A DNA stretch of 64,000 nt from Aristolochia californica (taxonomy: Eukaryota; Streptophyta; Magnoliopsida; Piperales; Aristolochiaceae). The notes below the pieces were generated by a model. It saw nothing but the letters and a program-made list of their open reading frames with translations, was not told where the DNA came from and did not search any database. The translations under genes were made by a program, and so were the position numbers. Of this stretch, positions 1-11,500 are shown one piece after another. The stretch spans positions 18,771,227 to 18,835,226 of the forward strand of contig JARWKL010000012.1 of assembly GCA_029961685.1 (NCBI GenBank), in the 5' to 3' direction. Within the stretch, counting starts at the first letter, position 1. The number at the start of each line of letters is the position of its first letter.

Positions 1-281
1 AGGAAGTTCTCTAAAAGCCGTAGTCCAAGAAGGTACTTCAAGTTCACCTTGTTTTTCAGTAACCACAGAAATTCTGTTGTTGCATATATTAACTTTTTAT
101 TTTTTTTTAAACTTCTGTAGAATACCAAAAATAAATTACCTGTCTTCCCAGTTTATTTTACACTCCATTTTGTTTACTGTTTTTTTTCATTTTTTGTTAT
201 ATTTTTCGGTCTAGGCCAGGGAGGGGAAGAAGCAGTAGCAACAGTAGTCGCAGCAGCTCCCCTCCACCTAAACCAAATTAG
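1..281 (+). CDS. SR-type splicing factor, 3'-terminal exons (partial)
   Basis: Two exons are visible. The first runs from the window edge to base 32 and ends at a GT donor (33-34). The second is 215-281, after a T-rich tract and a CTAG acceptor. The split codon (bases 31-32 plus 215) gives Arg, and the frame then stays open to TAG at 279-281. The tail is Arg/Ser-rich (KSRSPRRPGRGRSSSNSS) and ends SSSPPPKPN. RS-domain proteins of this kind bind RNA and spliceosomal partners in the nucleus. The ending resembles SR45/RNPS1-like proteins, but the RNA-recognition domain lies outside the window, so the family member is not certain. The gene converges on the minus-strand gene that follows. Confidence 0.75.
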
Positions 282-2565
282 AGCCAAGCATTCAGAACGA
301 GCAGGTAGGATCTCTCTCACCCTCTCTCCCTCCCTCTCCCTCGTTTGCTCTCTTTCTCTTTCACTTTCTCTCTGTGCAAAGACTTGGAATGTTGGGAAAA
401 TATGGAAGGAAAAGTAGGATGGCCTGATTCAACGCCCATTGAGTATTGAGAAGGAGCTTCTCGTGGACCTCTTTCCCTTTTGATGGACCATACTTGATAG
501 CCTTTGAAGTATTTTGAATTCTTGTAATCCCAGTGTGTAACCATATAAAGAAAAGTTTGAAACAAGTCCTGACTTGTCGATGTACGATTTAATTTGGGAT
601 AACCTCTGAACCCGTTTGTGGTTATATGACGATTTGTTTTTCTTCAGTGACTGTTTGAATGATCATCCTGTATGGTTGCCCCTGCCCTTTGGGACCTGTC
701 TGAAATGAAGATTTTTCATGTCTCCATAAACGAGGTAATGAATGAAGAATTTTCGAGACCTTGCTGTCATTTCTCGCCATTATAATGTTACAGTTACAGC
801 AGCTGCAACTGCTGCTAGAGAGGTCGTCTTCAATCACCAGCAGTCGTGGTCCCAGGTCTCCCAAAAACTTCCTGGCTCCTGATGCATGAAATTTTTTATT
901 TTCTTTTTAGAAGAAAACTTCCGGGGTCTCACTCATGATTGGCCGGAAAAGAAGAACAAAGAAATTTGTTAATGATGAATTACTGTTTTGTTGCAAAGTT
1001 TAATTTTAACACGCTTAGAACGACAAATTCCGTATATTCATCACTAAAAGATTACAAATTAGCAATAAAACCAGAATGTCATTTCTAAAAGGTTTGGGGA
1101 ATTAATGGCAAAATTCAATTTTCAGCCCAAAAAAAGGGAATTAGTGATGCCCCTGGACTAGCAATGGCAAAGGCCTTCGGAGATTTTTGTTTAAAAGGAC
1201 TATGGGGTGATATCAATTCCTGAATTCTCTCACTGAGCAGGATCAGTTTCCTTGTGCTTGCATCTGATACGGTAAGTGGCTTCTTGTGAACTGTTTCTTT
1301 CAACAGTGGCACAAGAAAACTCAAATTTTGATGCTAAAAGGATTTAGGAATAAAACTTGGATTTCATCACTAAAAGGTTATAAAATGAAACAGTTCCCTC
1401 CCCTACACACCCAGCTCCCTTCTCTATCAGCAGTTACCAGAAACCTTCACTCAATACAATCACCACCCTTTGTCATTGGCAACCCAAAACCCTCTACCCC
1501 TCCTCTGTGGATTTCCTCTCCCTCAAATTCCTTCACTCCTCACCCAACCACCATCTTTTTGTCAATAGCAATAGGAAACCTATTTCCCTACCTCTCCCCA
1601 GATTAACTCTTTCTTCCCAATCCATGTCTCCTTTGAATTCCCTCCTCCTCAGATAGGCATCCATTTTGAATCTTGTTTATTTTTAATAGGCAAAGTCTAG
1701 TTCTATACAAGATAGAATGCTTTCCATTTTGTTTTTAACTGTTCCACTTCTATCTCTGTTTTTAATATTTTAAGATTTGCATTAACAATTACAAAGCATA
1801 AGAAAGAGACTCCATTATCTCCTGTGAGAAAACTTGTCACCAACCTATCAACAAACCTCATCACTAAAACTGCTTTCATGCATCAAAGTTTCTTGATACT
1901 CTTTAAATTTATTTTTGTTTTGAAGTGATTTTAAGTTGCAGGTTTGGATGATACTAAGTTAACAGTTATTTGTAATATCACGCTGCAATTCGGATCAATA
2001 CGAGATTACAGAGGATGTAATGTTCCAGGTTTCAGCAATACCACTTTACAGTTTCTACTTGATACAACCTCAAGACTCAGGAGATACCAAGTTAACACCA
2101 GAAGTTGTAATATAATATCAAAGAAACAATACAAAGTTGTTGTCCAAAAGAGCGATACTAGGTTATCAACAAAACCTAGACTACATTACTGAAGGGATTA
2201 TACTAGAATGCTGCCAACCAGCCAAAGTGAAGCTACATATTGCTGATTGGCTGCCAAGGTTCTAAGTCTTCTCCACACTCTCGATGAACACTTAGGTGGA
2301 TCAGTCAAACCAGAACCTCTGCTTTCAAACACAACGCTTTGGGAGAATACATTATCTGATTACTTCTAAAATAAAACATAGCTTAAAGTAATCAGCAGTC
2401 GATGAGAATTGTCAATTGCAATCAAATCAATGTACACGTCACTGAATTTAAGTATACAAATAGAGCTTTTCATAGTACAACGATTTCACTTGGGAGTGAA
2501 CATGTTGTGCTTCTCCGATTTGTATGTACAAACTTGAGAAAAGTAAAAGTAGTTTTAATCAAATC
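282..2565. other. Convergent intergenic stretch and 3' UTRs
   Basis: No exon with plausible coding content was found here. The first few hundred bases should hold the 3' UTR of the SR gene; a GT follows closely at about 305, so a 3' UTR intron is possible. A CT-rich tract covers about 310-370. Short open frames on both strands here show no domain or compositional signal and are taken as chance. The last part should hold the 3' UTR of the minus-strand DUF482 gene. Confidence 0.6.
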
Positions 2566-5500
2566 TTACTGTATGCCTTCTTTGAAGGGTCCTGAATCAT
2601 GCAGCAATTTCATGACAAGCTTCATCTGCAAATATAAAATGAAAGGCTGTAGGAAACGAGGAATAAACATCTACTGCAGGTCTTTTTCCATTAGTAAACT
2701 CCCATATCCAAGCACCATCGTATATCATGCTTTCATCCATAACCACAAGCTATATTCTTACTTACCATTCCGTATTCAAAAGAATTTAACTGACCGCAGA
2801 CGGGGCTATGCTATAAACCAGCAGAAGCCCTCTTATTGTTTCCCAATATGATCTTGAGGCAAAGACCAAAAACCACAGAAGAGAATTTCGTATTTAAATT
2901 TTTTAGATTCTTGTCTCAGTTCAATCTTATCATTCATCTTTACGTAATACTTATCATAACACAACTAAAAATAATTTCACAACCTGCACTTCCCATTTTT
3001 AATTTACTGCAATATTCAGGAAAATATTTGTACCACTTCCAACAATATGCTGTTGCCAACAAACAATAACATCCCTTAAAAAGACCACCTATTTTTCAAG
3101 CATGTCCAACAAGAATATAAAACATCAAAATTAATACCTGATCTGTCTCACGCACCAAAAACTCCTCTATGGCCTTCCCAAAGCCACCATCAAGAATGTA
3201 GTGGGAACTGTACGTTGTCACAGGGAGGTAACCTCTTTGAATTTTATGTTCCCCTTGAGCTCCAGCCTCTACTCTTTTCAAGTTTAATTCAATAGCTGCT
3301 TCAATAGCCTGGAAATGGCAATATATAAGAAGCCTACACAAAATTGTTTCCAATAAATTTTTTAAAATACAATGAGGTTTAGATGGACCTTCAAGCTTCA
3401 ATAACTTTATTTGTATCTTACTTTCACAATGTAACTCATAAGCTTTACCATAAATGAAATGGCATGTAAACAATCTTTCACATTGGATGGCTCCAGTGAA
3501 TAAGTTGTTTGCATGATATGAGCAGAGGAGCACTCCCCAACCATTTGCTTTCTCATTTGCCAGCTTCATTGCATGGCTGACCTTTGTTTTCCATTTTTTA
3601 TTTGTTTTCCCTTTCTTTTCTTTTTTTTATTTTTTTAACTTAGATTGAACTCTCTTTTCTGAGCACTTCCATCGATCTTGTTTTCTGCCTTGTTCAAGAA
3701 ACATCAAATCCACAGAATTTGAGGTCCCACTAGTGAAAGGCTTTTTGTTCACTAATCTCAATGACAAGACAACATTAGTTGTTTATTCAAAGTCAACTGC
3801 CTAAGGACATGCCTGTTGCTTGAAATTAAAATGCCTAACATTAAAAAATGTGGATTTTGAGATAGAGGTCTACCAATTCTAACACCCCATGGCAGGAAAT
3901 ATTTATTTCTCAGCAAATTAAGTTTACTTGACCTGATCCAAAGAGGTAAAAGTTTCATAGTAACCTGGTAATAACAGGCTTCAAAATGTAAACTTGGGTA
4001 ATAAGCATCTGGCAGGCATCCCCATAGCCGTCCGTATAAAGTATCACCTCCAACAAGGTTAAGAGCTCCAGCAACAAGTTCATCTCCATCTTCAGCAAGT
4101 ACAAGTAGGACTTGATCACCCATCTTTGACCCCATATTGTGAAAAAATTCATTTGTTAAGAAAGCTCTTCCCCACCTAACATAAAGTGGCAGTGCCATTA
4201 GGAAATTTCAGTAATGACGTAAAGCGGATAACAAGCATTGAACTTTCTTCAGCCTCCAAGGTGAGAGTTCCCCTAATCCATTTACAGAGGATAGCCAAAA
4301 TTAAAGGAGGAAAAACAGTGAGAGTAGAGCTTGGCAGCATAAACAAGGGCTTTGATCTCAGCTTCACTTGAGTTAAATTTGCCCAGGACCAGAGAAGAAA
4401 AGAAGCAGCTTAATAACTCTTAACACCCCATCAAACCCTGCTGAAAGGTCCTCCAAAAAACTATGATTCAAACTCAACTAAAGGCAGCCTGACTGATTGA
4501 TAAAATTGGGTCAATGCCTCCCAAACTGACTAGCTGAAGTTGGGAATCATTTTTCAAACTTACAAACATAGGATCATTTCAAGCCCAAACCTATGTAAGA
4601 CTATTCTTCCGTGCACAGAAACTTTCACTCTCATACAGCTAACCTGAGATACATATGCAACTATTGATTAGAGGAATTTTTTACCTCCCAACACTTTACC
4701 TCATATCCAAGCCTAAACCAATAACACTCAAGACATAGCACATATTTGCACGAGGCAACGAGAACAGAGGCAACATAGACTATAAATACAGGCTTGAGTT
4801 GTCAATGATATCATGTTAAAGTTGGGCTGCTTCCTCCCAAAATGACTAACCAAAGTTAGGTGGCCTCTTTCAAAGAAATAAACATGGATCTAAGCCCAAA
4901 TCAATGTGAGACTATTCTTCCATACACAACAAGTTTCAATCTCAGACAACTAACCTAAGACATAGAGCACATGTACAACTATAAACTAGTGGACCTTTTT
5001 ACCCAAAAACATTGAGGAAAAACAGTAATAGAGGGAAGAGATGACAACTAGCTTCCAGAACATACAGATGGATAAGAAGGAAGCTAGGGAGGAAGGAATA
5101 TGGCAAGTCCATAATACCCATTATCCCACGAATTTGGAATTACAAACAAGAACTTTTCCTCTTTTTTTAAATGATAGAACAAGAAGAAAAAAATAGCCTA
5201 AACACAGGTAATTTCTCAACTATGCACTGGGATTCCCTATGAATTGTCATGCAAAAATAGCAACTTCTGTAAAACCGAACATGATTACTGCTAAGGACTT
5301 GTTCAAACAACCTTGACTTATAGTGCATACATTCGCTTAGTTTATAGGAAACTGCAACCTTTTTCTCTTTTCAGTATGAAACATAAAGAAGCAGATAGCT
5401 GAAAAAAGTAAAAATGGAATTTGTATTCTATAATATGTGATTTTTCCACACAATTTAACTTGCAAAAACATGTCTTCCTTGAAAATTATCCTCATCAATG

Positions 5501-8500
5501 TCTTTTCACGTTAAGAAACCAAGGATACTTCTTAGTTGACAAACACAGTGGTTAGCAAGTGAAAAAGGCCTAAAAGATAAATCCAAATGACTATGTACAA
5601 ACAATTTCACGAAACTTGATTTTTTTTTCTTTTAATGCCACAGGAATGGTGTCATTTTGAAAAAAATGAAAAATGGTGAACTGAGAAAAATAAAAATATA
5701 TACAAAGAAATCAAACCACACTTGTTATCTGTTGTACTGCGGTAGAACTTGTAGAAGGAATCCCAATGTCTGGCCTGCCATGAAACCATAATGGATTCTG
5801 ATAAGAACCGGTGCTAGACTACAGCATATTTTAACAACAGAGGAGAGCAAAGATCATATTCCAAAGGAAGCTGCATGACCCACAAAAAACAGTGCAATAC
5901 CTCCATTTACTCTATGATGATGACAGAGGAGTACATAAAATTGTCTAAGTAGCCTTCAGCAGCACAAAGATTTGCTTGGCCATACCTTTATCTCATCTCC
6001 ACGGAGTCGCTTCATTGTTAAATTTTGAGCTGAAATCTGTGTTCGTCATAAATATTCATATATCACTCTGTCTGCAATGATATATCAAGTAATTTTTTAA
6101 AGGAAATATTCAGTTTACAAGATACTAAGACGCCTTCTCCTCCAAGTATTGAAATAGAATCATACCATAAACATGACAAAAATGTGATAGATGCAATTTA
6201 TTTATAAAGAATAGTGATATACATACATGAGTGTATCTGACATGGGGCAAATCAATTGCATACTTCTCATGCACTATGTGAACAAAAAGGTTTACTTTGT
6301 TCCAAAGATCTGTTGTTCTACAAAGTCTAACCCAAGAGGGTATTAAACAACAAGATCACAAAACATACACATTAAAGTCCCATCACCAAATTAGGTTCAT
6401 GGAAGAAAAGCTCAATTTGGTGTTAACATTTGTTCACTTGGATCGGATAATGCTTTGGAATACATAAGCAAGTAGTTTTTTAAGTTTTATCTTCACATGG
6501 AATGTAATAATACACTTCTAGTTCCAATCTATACAAGAAAATAGGGTAGTATAAAGGAAAAGCCACCGCTTGTTAGATGTGCTTCATACTCTTTTGTTTC
6601 AATTGCAAGTTCCAAACAGTTTTGGGGGGAAGCAGTTTTGACAGCTTGTTACTTGATTAATAGAATCCCATCTTCAATTCTGTAGGGTCAACTACCAATT
6701 CAGGTACTACAGGCCACCTTATCTCTCTTTCCTCTTCCTCAGTTTTTTTTTAAGTACCGTTCATTCATCTCTTTTGGCAGTCCCTAGACAAGTTATCCAC
6801 ATGATTTATTAAGTGAATCTTCTTTGGCTACTCTCATAAAAAACAGAGAGGTGTTGTCATCCACTCACCCAGAAAGTCTTTGTCTCAACCGATGTCAGTT
6901 TTTTTTAAAGTGTGCCTTGATTCTGGTATGGATATTGTTGAGTTTGGCCTTCCTCTATCCTTCTTCCAATTCCAGTTTCTGAAGTACCTGTGATAGACAC
7001 ATCACTACAAAAACCACTGGAAGTGTACAAGAAGCAGAAGATGCAGACAAATTCAGCAGATACATGAGCAGGTCTTCCACCTCAATCATGACTTCACCAG
7101 GAGATCCATCTCATCAAGATGTTTCAGATCTTGATCTTCCTTTGCCGTCAAAGAAGGGGTAAGATCATCCACAAGATATCCCATTGCCAAATTTGTTCCA
7201 TTTTATTATCCTCTATGTTTACGTCCTTTGTCTCATCCATGTCTACGGCATCTATTCTGAAGTCATACCAGGATGCTATGGAAAACCACAATGGAGAAGT
7301 GCTATGAAGGAGGAGATGCTAGCTTTACAGTCTTGACAAACGTGTTGGGTGGCCCAGCTGAAGGGGCTGAGGTAGGTAGTTGTTGATGGGTGTTAACCGT
7401 AAAAAATAAGATATAATCATTAATAAGATAGATTCATTTAGCACTAAAAAGTCAGGTTAGTTGACAAAGGATGTACTCTTAACTTAAGGGATAAATTACC
7501 TAGAAACCTTCGCTCTTGTGGCTCATCTCAGCTCCATTAGAATCTTAATTTCTGTTGTTGTTAATTTGAGGTGGCCCTATAAATTGATGGGAAAGATGGC
7601 TCCCGACGCGGCGACCGGGTCTGCGAGCGGAACGACATTGGTGCTAGTGTCTACGACGGGATACGCCTCTGTCGCAACTGGCTCTGGCTTCTACCTTCTG
7701 TCTCCCGACGACAATGCCTCCGCTGAGCTCCAGCACAGCGATCTCCCACCAATCGTGGAGTCTCGATGACTGGTGAAACCGGACTCCTGTGTGGATGGCC
7801 CGCTGAAGACAACAACTCGAGTTGCCTTTTCGACCAGCATTTCTCGACAGGGCGTCATCGACACCATGACAAAGAAGGACGCCACAACAAGGACAATTGT
7901 TTCAACTGCCATTGTGCTAACGGGAGACGCTGCAAAGATGACTAAAATGCTACCGACTGATAAATTGTGACCAGGAGATTAGAGGGAAGATTTTTATTGC
8001 CGAAAATCTCCACAGGCAAGGTTTTTCAAGCCCTAATGCAGTCTGACCTCTCTATGATACTTGCAACGAGTCGGTCCAGCATTTCCTCATTCATTGCAGC
8101 TATTCTTGGAAAGTCTGGACGAAAGTCTTCCATAAAATCAATCTTCAGCTTGCCCTTCCGCAAGACGTAATTGGAACTATCCGGATGGTAAGAAGCACCC
8201 CTCTCCCCAAGCTTGGCAAGATCCTTTTATATGCATGTCTTGCCCATGTGCCCTGGTGCATTTGATAAGAGCGCAACAACAGGCGTTTTAATCACAAGTC
8301 CAGCAGTGTTGATCGTTCTATCGAGCTGGTTGTGGGTCTTATCACCAGCTAGCTTCACTCTCGTCATGAATTCTTTGCTCTCTAAGAGGTGTTTGGCGTA
8401 TCCTCATCCACATAGCGGGCCATCCAAGACACTTGGCACGGTTAAATAGTCCCCCCTCCTCCGAACAGTATCAAGCTGAACTTTGACGGAAGTGCCTTGG

Positions 8501-11500
8501 ATGCCTGGGTCCGATTGGCTTTGGGGGCATATTCTGCAACTCCTCAGGTGAGGCTATCTTGTCCTATGCGGGACCTCTGGGGCTTGCTGACTCTACCACC
8601 ACTGAAATCTTTGCTCTCCTCCACAGTTTGAATATCTTCAAGGAATGGCTATCCAGGCATTTACTCATTGAAGGTGACTCTACTGTCATTATTAGCTGGG
8701 GATCGGATTTGGCCTCACCCCCTTGGCACCACAGGCCTACCTTGCATTCCATTTATAACATTCTATCTGCTATTTCATGCGCTTGGAACCATGTAATCAG
8801 ATCGCCAAATTCTTTTGCCGATAAATTAGATAAATCTAGGACCTCCCTCCAATCTCTCACTGTTTGGGATGTCCCCGCTCTGATGTAATTTTCTCTTGTT
8901 AATATAATTCTCAGCACTATTTCAAAAAGATAAAAATTCGAGGTGACCCTTTCAGCAACTCGATGTCAAAGCTTCCTTCTTATATGGAGATATAATTTTT
9001 TTTTTTTTGAGAGGGGCGTGGTGCGATTCGAACTCGCGACCTGACGCACCTGATGTAAAGAAAATACCACTAGACCAAACGGCCTTAGGTTATATGGAGA
9101 TATAATTGAAGAATTTATATGGAGCAACCTCTTAAATTTGCTACTTAGAGGGAGAACGTTAAGGTGTGTTGTCTAAAAAGGGCCATATATGGTCTAAAAC
9201 AATGTTCCCAAGAGTAGTTTGATAAATTTAGTAAAGCAGTAACGGCCTTTGCTTGTAACAAATGTCATGTAGAACATTATCTGTTTGTCTTCAGGAGAAA
9301 AATTTGGTGTGGCTATACTAATTGTCCACATAGATGGTGTTATATTCTTAGGCAATGATGTGCAGGAAATTGAGGACATCAAAGTTTTTTTGAAGTAAAC
9401 TTTCAGACTTAAGGACTTATGACCAATAAAATATTTCTCAGCATTGAATTGTCATTACACTGTCCCAAAGAAGTATTTGACAAATTTGCTGATAGAAAAA
9501 GGTTTGCTTGGTACCAAACCATTGGAAACACCTATGTCTATACATGCAAATTTGCATGCAGAGCAGAATCCATCACCCAAGAGACAAGACACAGAATCAT
9601 TGGCTAGTTGGTATAACACTGTCATTAGAACTGATATTGCTTGTGTAGTAAGTGTGGTGAGTCAATTTATGGAATCTATAACACAAACTCATTTAGATGC
9701 TGTGCACCGAATGTTAAGGTATTTGAAAAGAACTTCTGAACTACGGTTACTATATAAATCTCACAATCATCTTGACATTACTTGTTTCTTGGATGTTGAT
9801 TATAGTGGAGACTAATAAATGGACAACTATTGTTTATTGCAATTTTTTGGGCAGTAACCTTGTTGTGTGGGAAAGTAAAAAACAAACGATGGTAGCAAGT
9901 ACCGATGCCAGATACAAATATATGTGTCATACAGCATGTGAACTTATGTGGGTTAATTGGTTTGACAATCAAGAAACTATGATGATATGTTGTGACGATT
10001 ACGTAGGCAATATTATTGTCAATAATCCAATGTTTCATGAAGGGACCAAGCACATTGAAGTGGATTACCACTTTAATCAAGAAGCTATGATGAGTGAAAA
10101 TATTATAACTCTGTACGTCCACTCTAAAGTTCGACTAGGAGACTTCTTCACTAAGGCCTTGCAAATAACAGTTTAGTATCTTTTGTAGCAAGCTAGGGTT
10201 GTTTGATAACTGTGCTCCAACATGAGGGGAAGTGCTGAAGTAACTAATGTCTATCCATGAGAACTTTCTGGTAATTATAGATTAGAGTACTCGAGTCCGT
10301 AGAGTGTCAAGTATAATTTTGCTCTAGGGGGTATTTTTGTCATAGAAATTATGTACTTGAAAGAAGATATATGGAGCACTCTAGACAGTTTGTAATATCT
10401 TTATTAGATATTTAATGAAAGAAGAGGTGAGAGATCAACAAATGACCAAATTTCTCTCCCATAGTTTTGCAACAAAGAGGTGTGCTTCTTTCTTTCTTCC
10501 TTAACCTACTTTTCTTCTTAATTTCTTAACTTTCGACTTGAAATAAACTTTCTAATTGAAGCCTTTTAACTAGACAAGTAGTTGCTAACTTAAGTGATGC
10601 TTTCAACAAAAACAACAGGTTTTCAAAAAAACAAAAACAACAGATTACTTCTTAGTTAAAACTACCAGGTACAGTAAGATGCCTTTATTTTGGTTTTTCT
10701 ACTAGGAAATAAGAAGCTGCAGCTTATAGACATTCCTTTTTTTAAAAAAAATATAAGCCTAGACATTCCAATTTAATACTTTTTATTTTAAGAATTTGAA
10801 TCTAAAATAAGAAAGTCAAATTTCTTTCTATTCAGTTTCCTTGTACTTTAGTTATTTAGTCATAATGGTAGATTGGGGGTGTAATGGGATATTGAACACT
10901 AATAGATAGTTAAAGGGCTAAATTAGTCATATAGGAAAAATGTAGTAGGCACCAAATAGGAGCAAGTAAGTAGGCGTTCTCTCTTAAGAGGGGTTTCGTT
11001 TTAAGTAGGCTCTTTAATTAGAAATTGTCTAGGAGTTAATTACCTTGAATTGTAATCTATAGTAATCTATCTATAAGAGAATTCAACGGACATGGGATAG
11101 CATTGAAAACCCTAAAACTTGTTTATGTCTCTTTTGTGTCTCTAGCATCTCCAAGGCTTACGCTCTCTTCCTACCTCTTTCCTCTCAGCAACTCCCTCCA
11201 CCTTGCTAAGTTTCTCTCTTTCTCTTCTCGAGTTAGAAAAAATTGTAACATAACTGTTCAATATTACGATGTACTGCATTCTATTAGTTGGGACAAAACC
11301 TCCTAAATTTGGTTCTTCATTTTGGGACTATTTGGCTCAATTTTAACACTTCTTAAGTTTTATCTGCTTTGAAGATAAAACCAATTCACCAAGCTCCATT
11401 GTTCCAGTATTTGCACCATTTTACATCTATATATATACACACATATAGATAGATAGATGGATAGATAGCTAGATAGATAAATACATATGGATATAGATAT

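Larger units (their letters stand above)
6840..10474 (+). mobile_element. Copia relic (5'-truncated), interrupted by a LINE and a SINE
   Basis: Degenerate Copia pol is readable in pieces. About 7,240-7,330 encodes the pre-RT motif [11 protein letters not shown]...[11 protein letters not shown]. About 7,500-7,578 encodes [18 protein letters not shown], and this resumes at 8951 as [15 protein letters not shown]. That interrupted stretch is the usual Copia RT motif cut by the LINE. From 9,100 the C-terminal RT follows (YVDD degraded to HIDG), then RNase H (about 9,620-10,170) ending FFTKALQ. A purine tract precedes the LTR at 10232. The 5' LTR, gag and integrase are missing. The relic lies in intron 7 of the DUF482 gene, in the opposite orientation. 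Confidence 0.85.

Noticed and set aside
317..565. Minus-strand open frame rich in Arg and Glu
   Set aside because: Produced by the CT-rich tract; no domain, and it lies in the SR gene's 3' region.
1286..3069. Plus-strand open frames of 77-149 codons
   Set aside because: No domain or codon signal; the later ones lie antisense to the DUF482 gene's last exon.
3096..4198. Two separate minus-strand genes suggested by the open frames around 3.1-3.6 and 3.8-4.2 kb
   Set aside because: Both are extended exons of the single DUF482 gene; splice sites and phases join them.
4498..5011. Target-site duplication for TRIM-A
   Set aside because: Left flank CTGAT and right flank TTGAG do not match.
8998..9089. 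Functional tRNA gene
   Set aside because: It has a poly-A tail and 18-bp target duplicates, so it is a retroposed copy.
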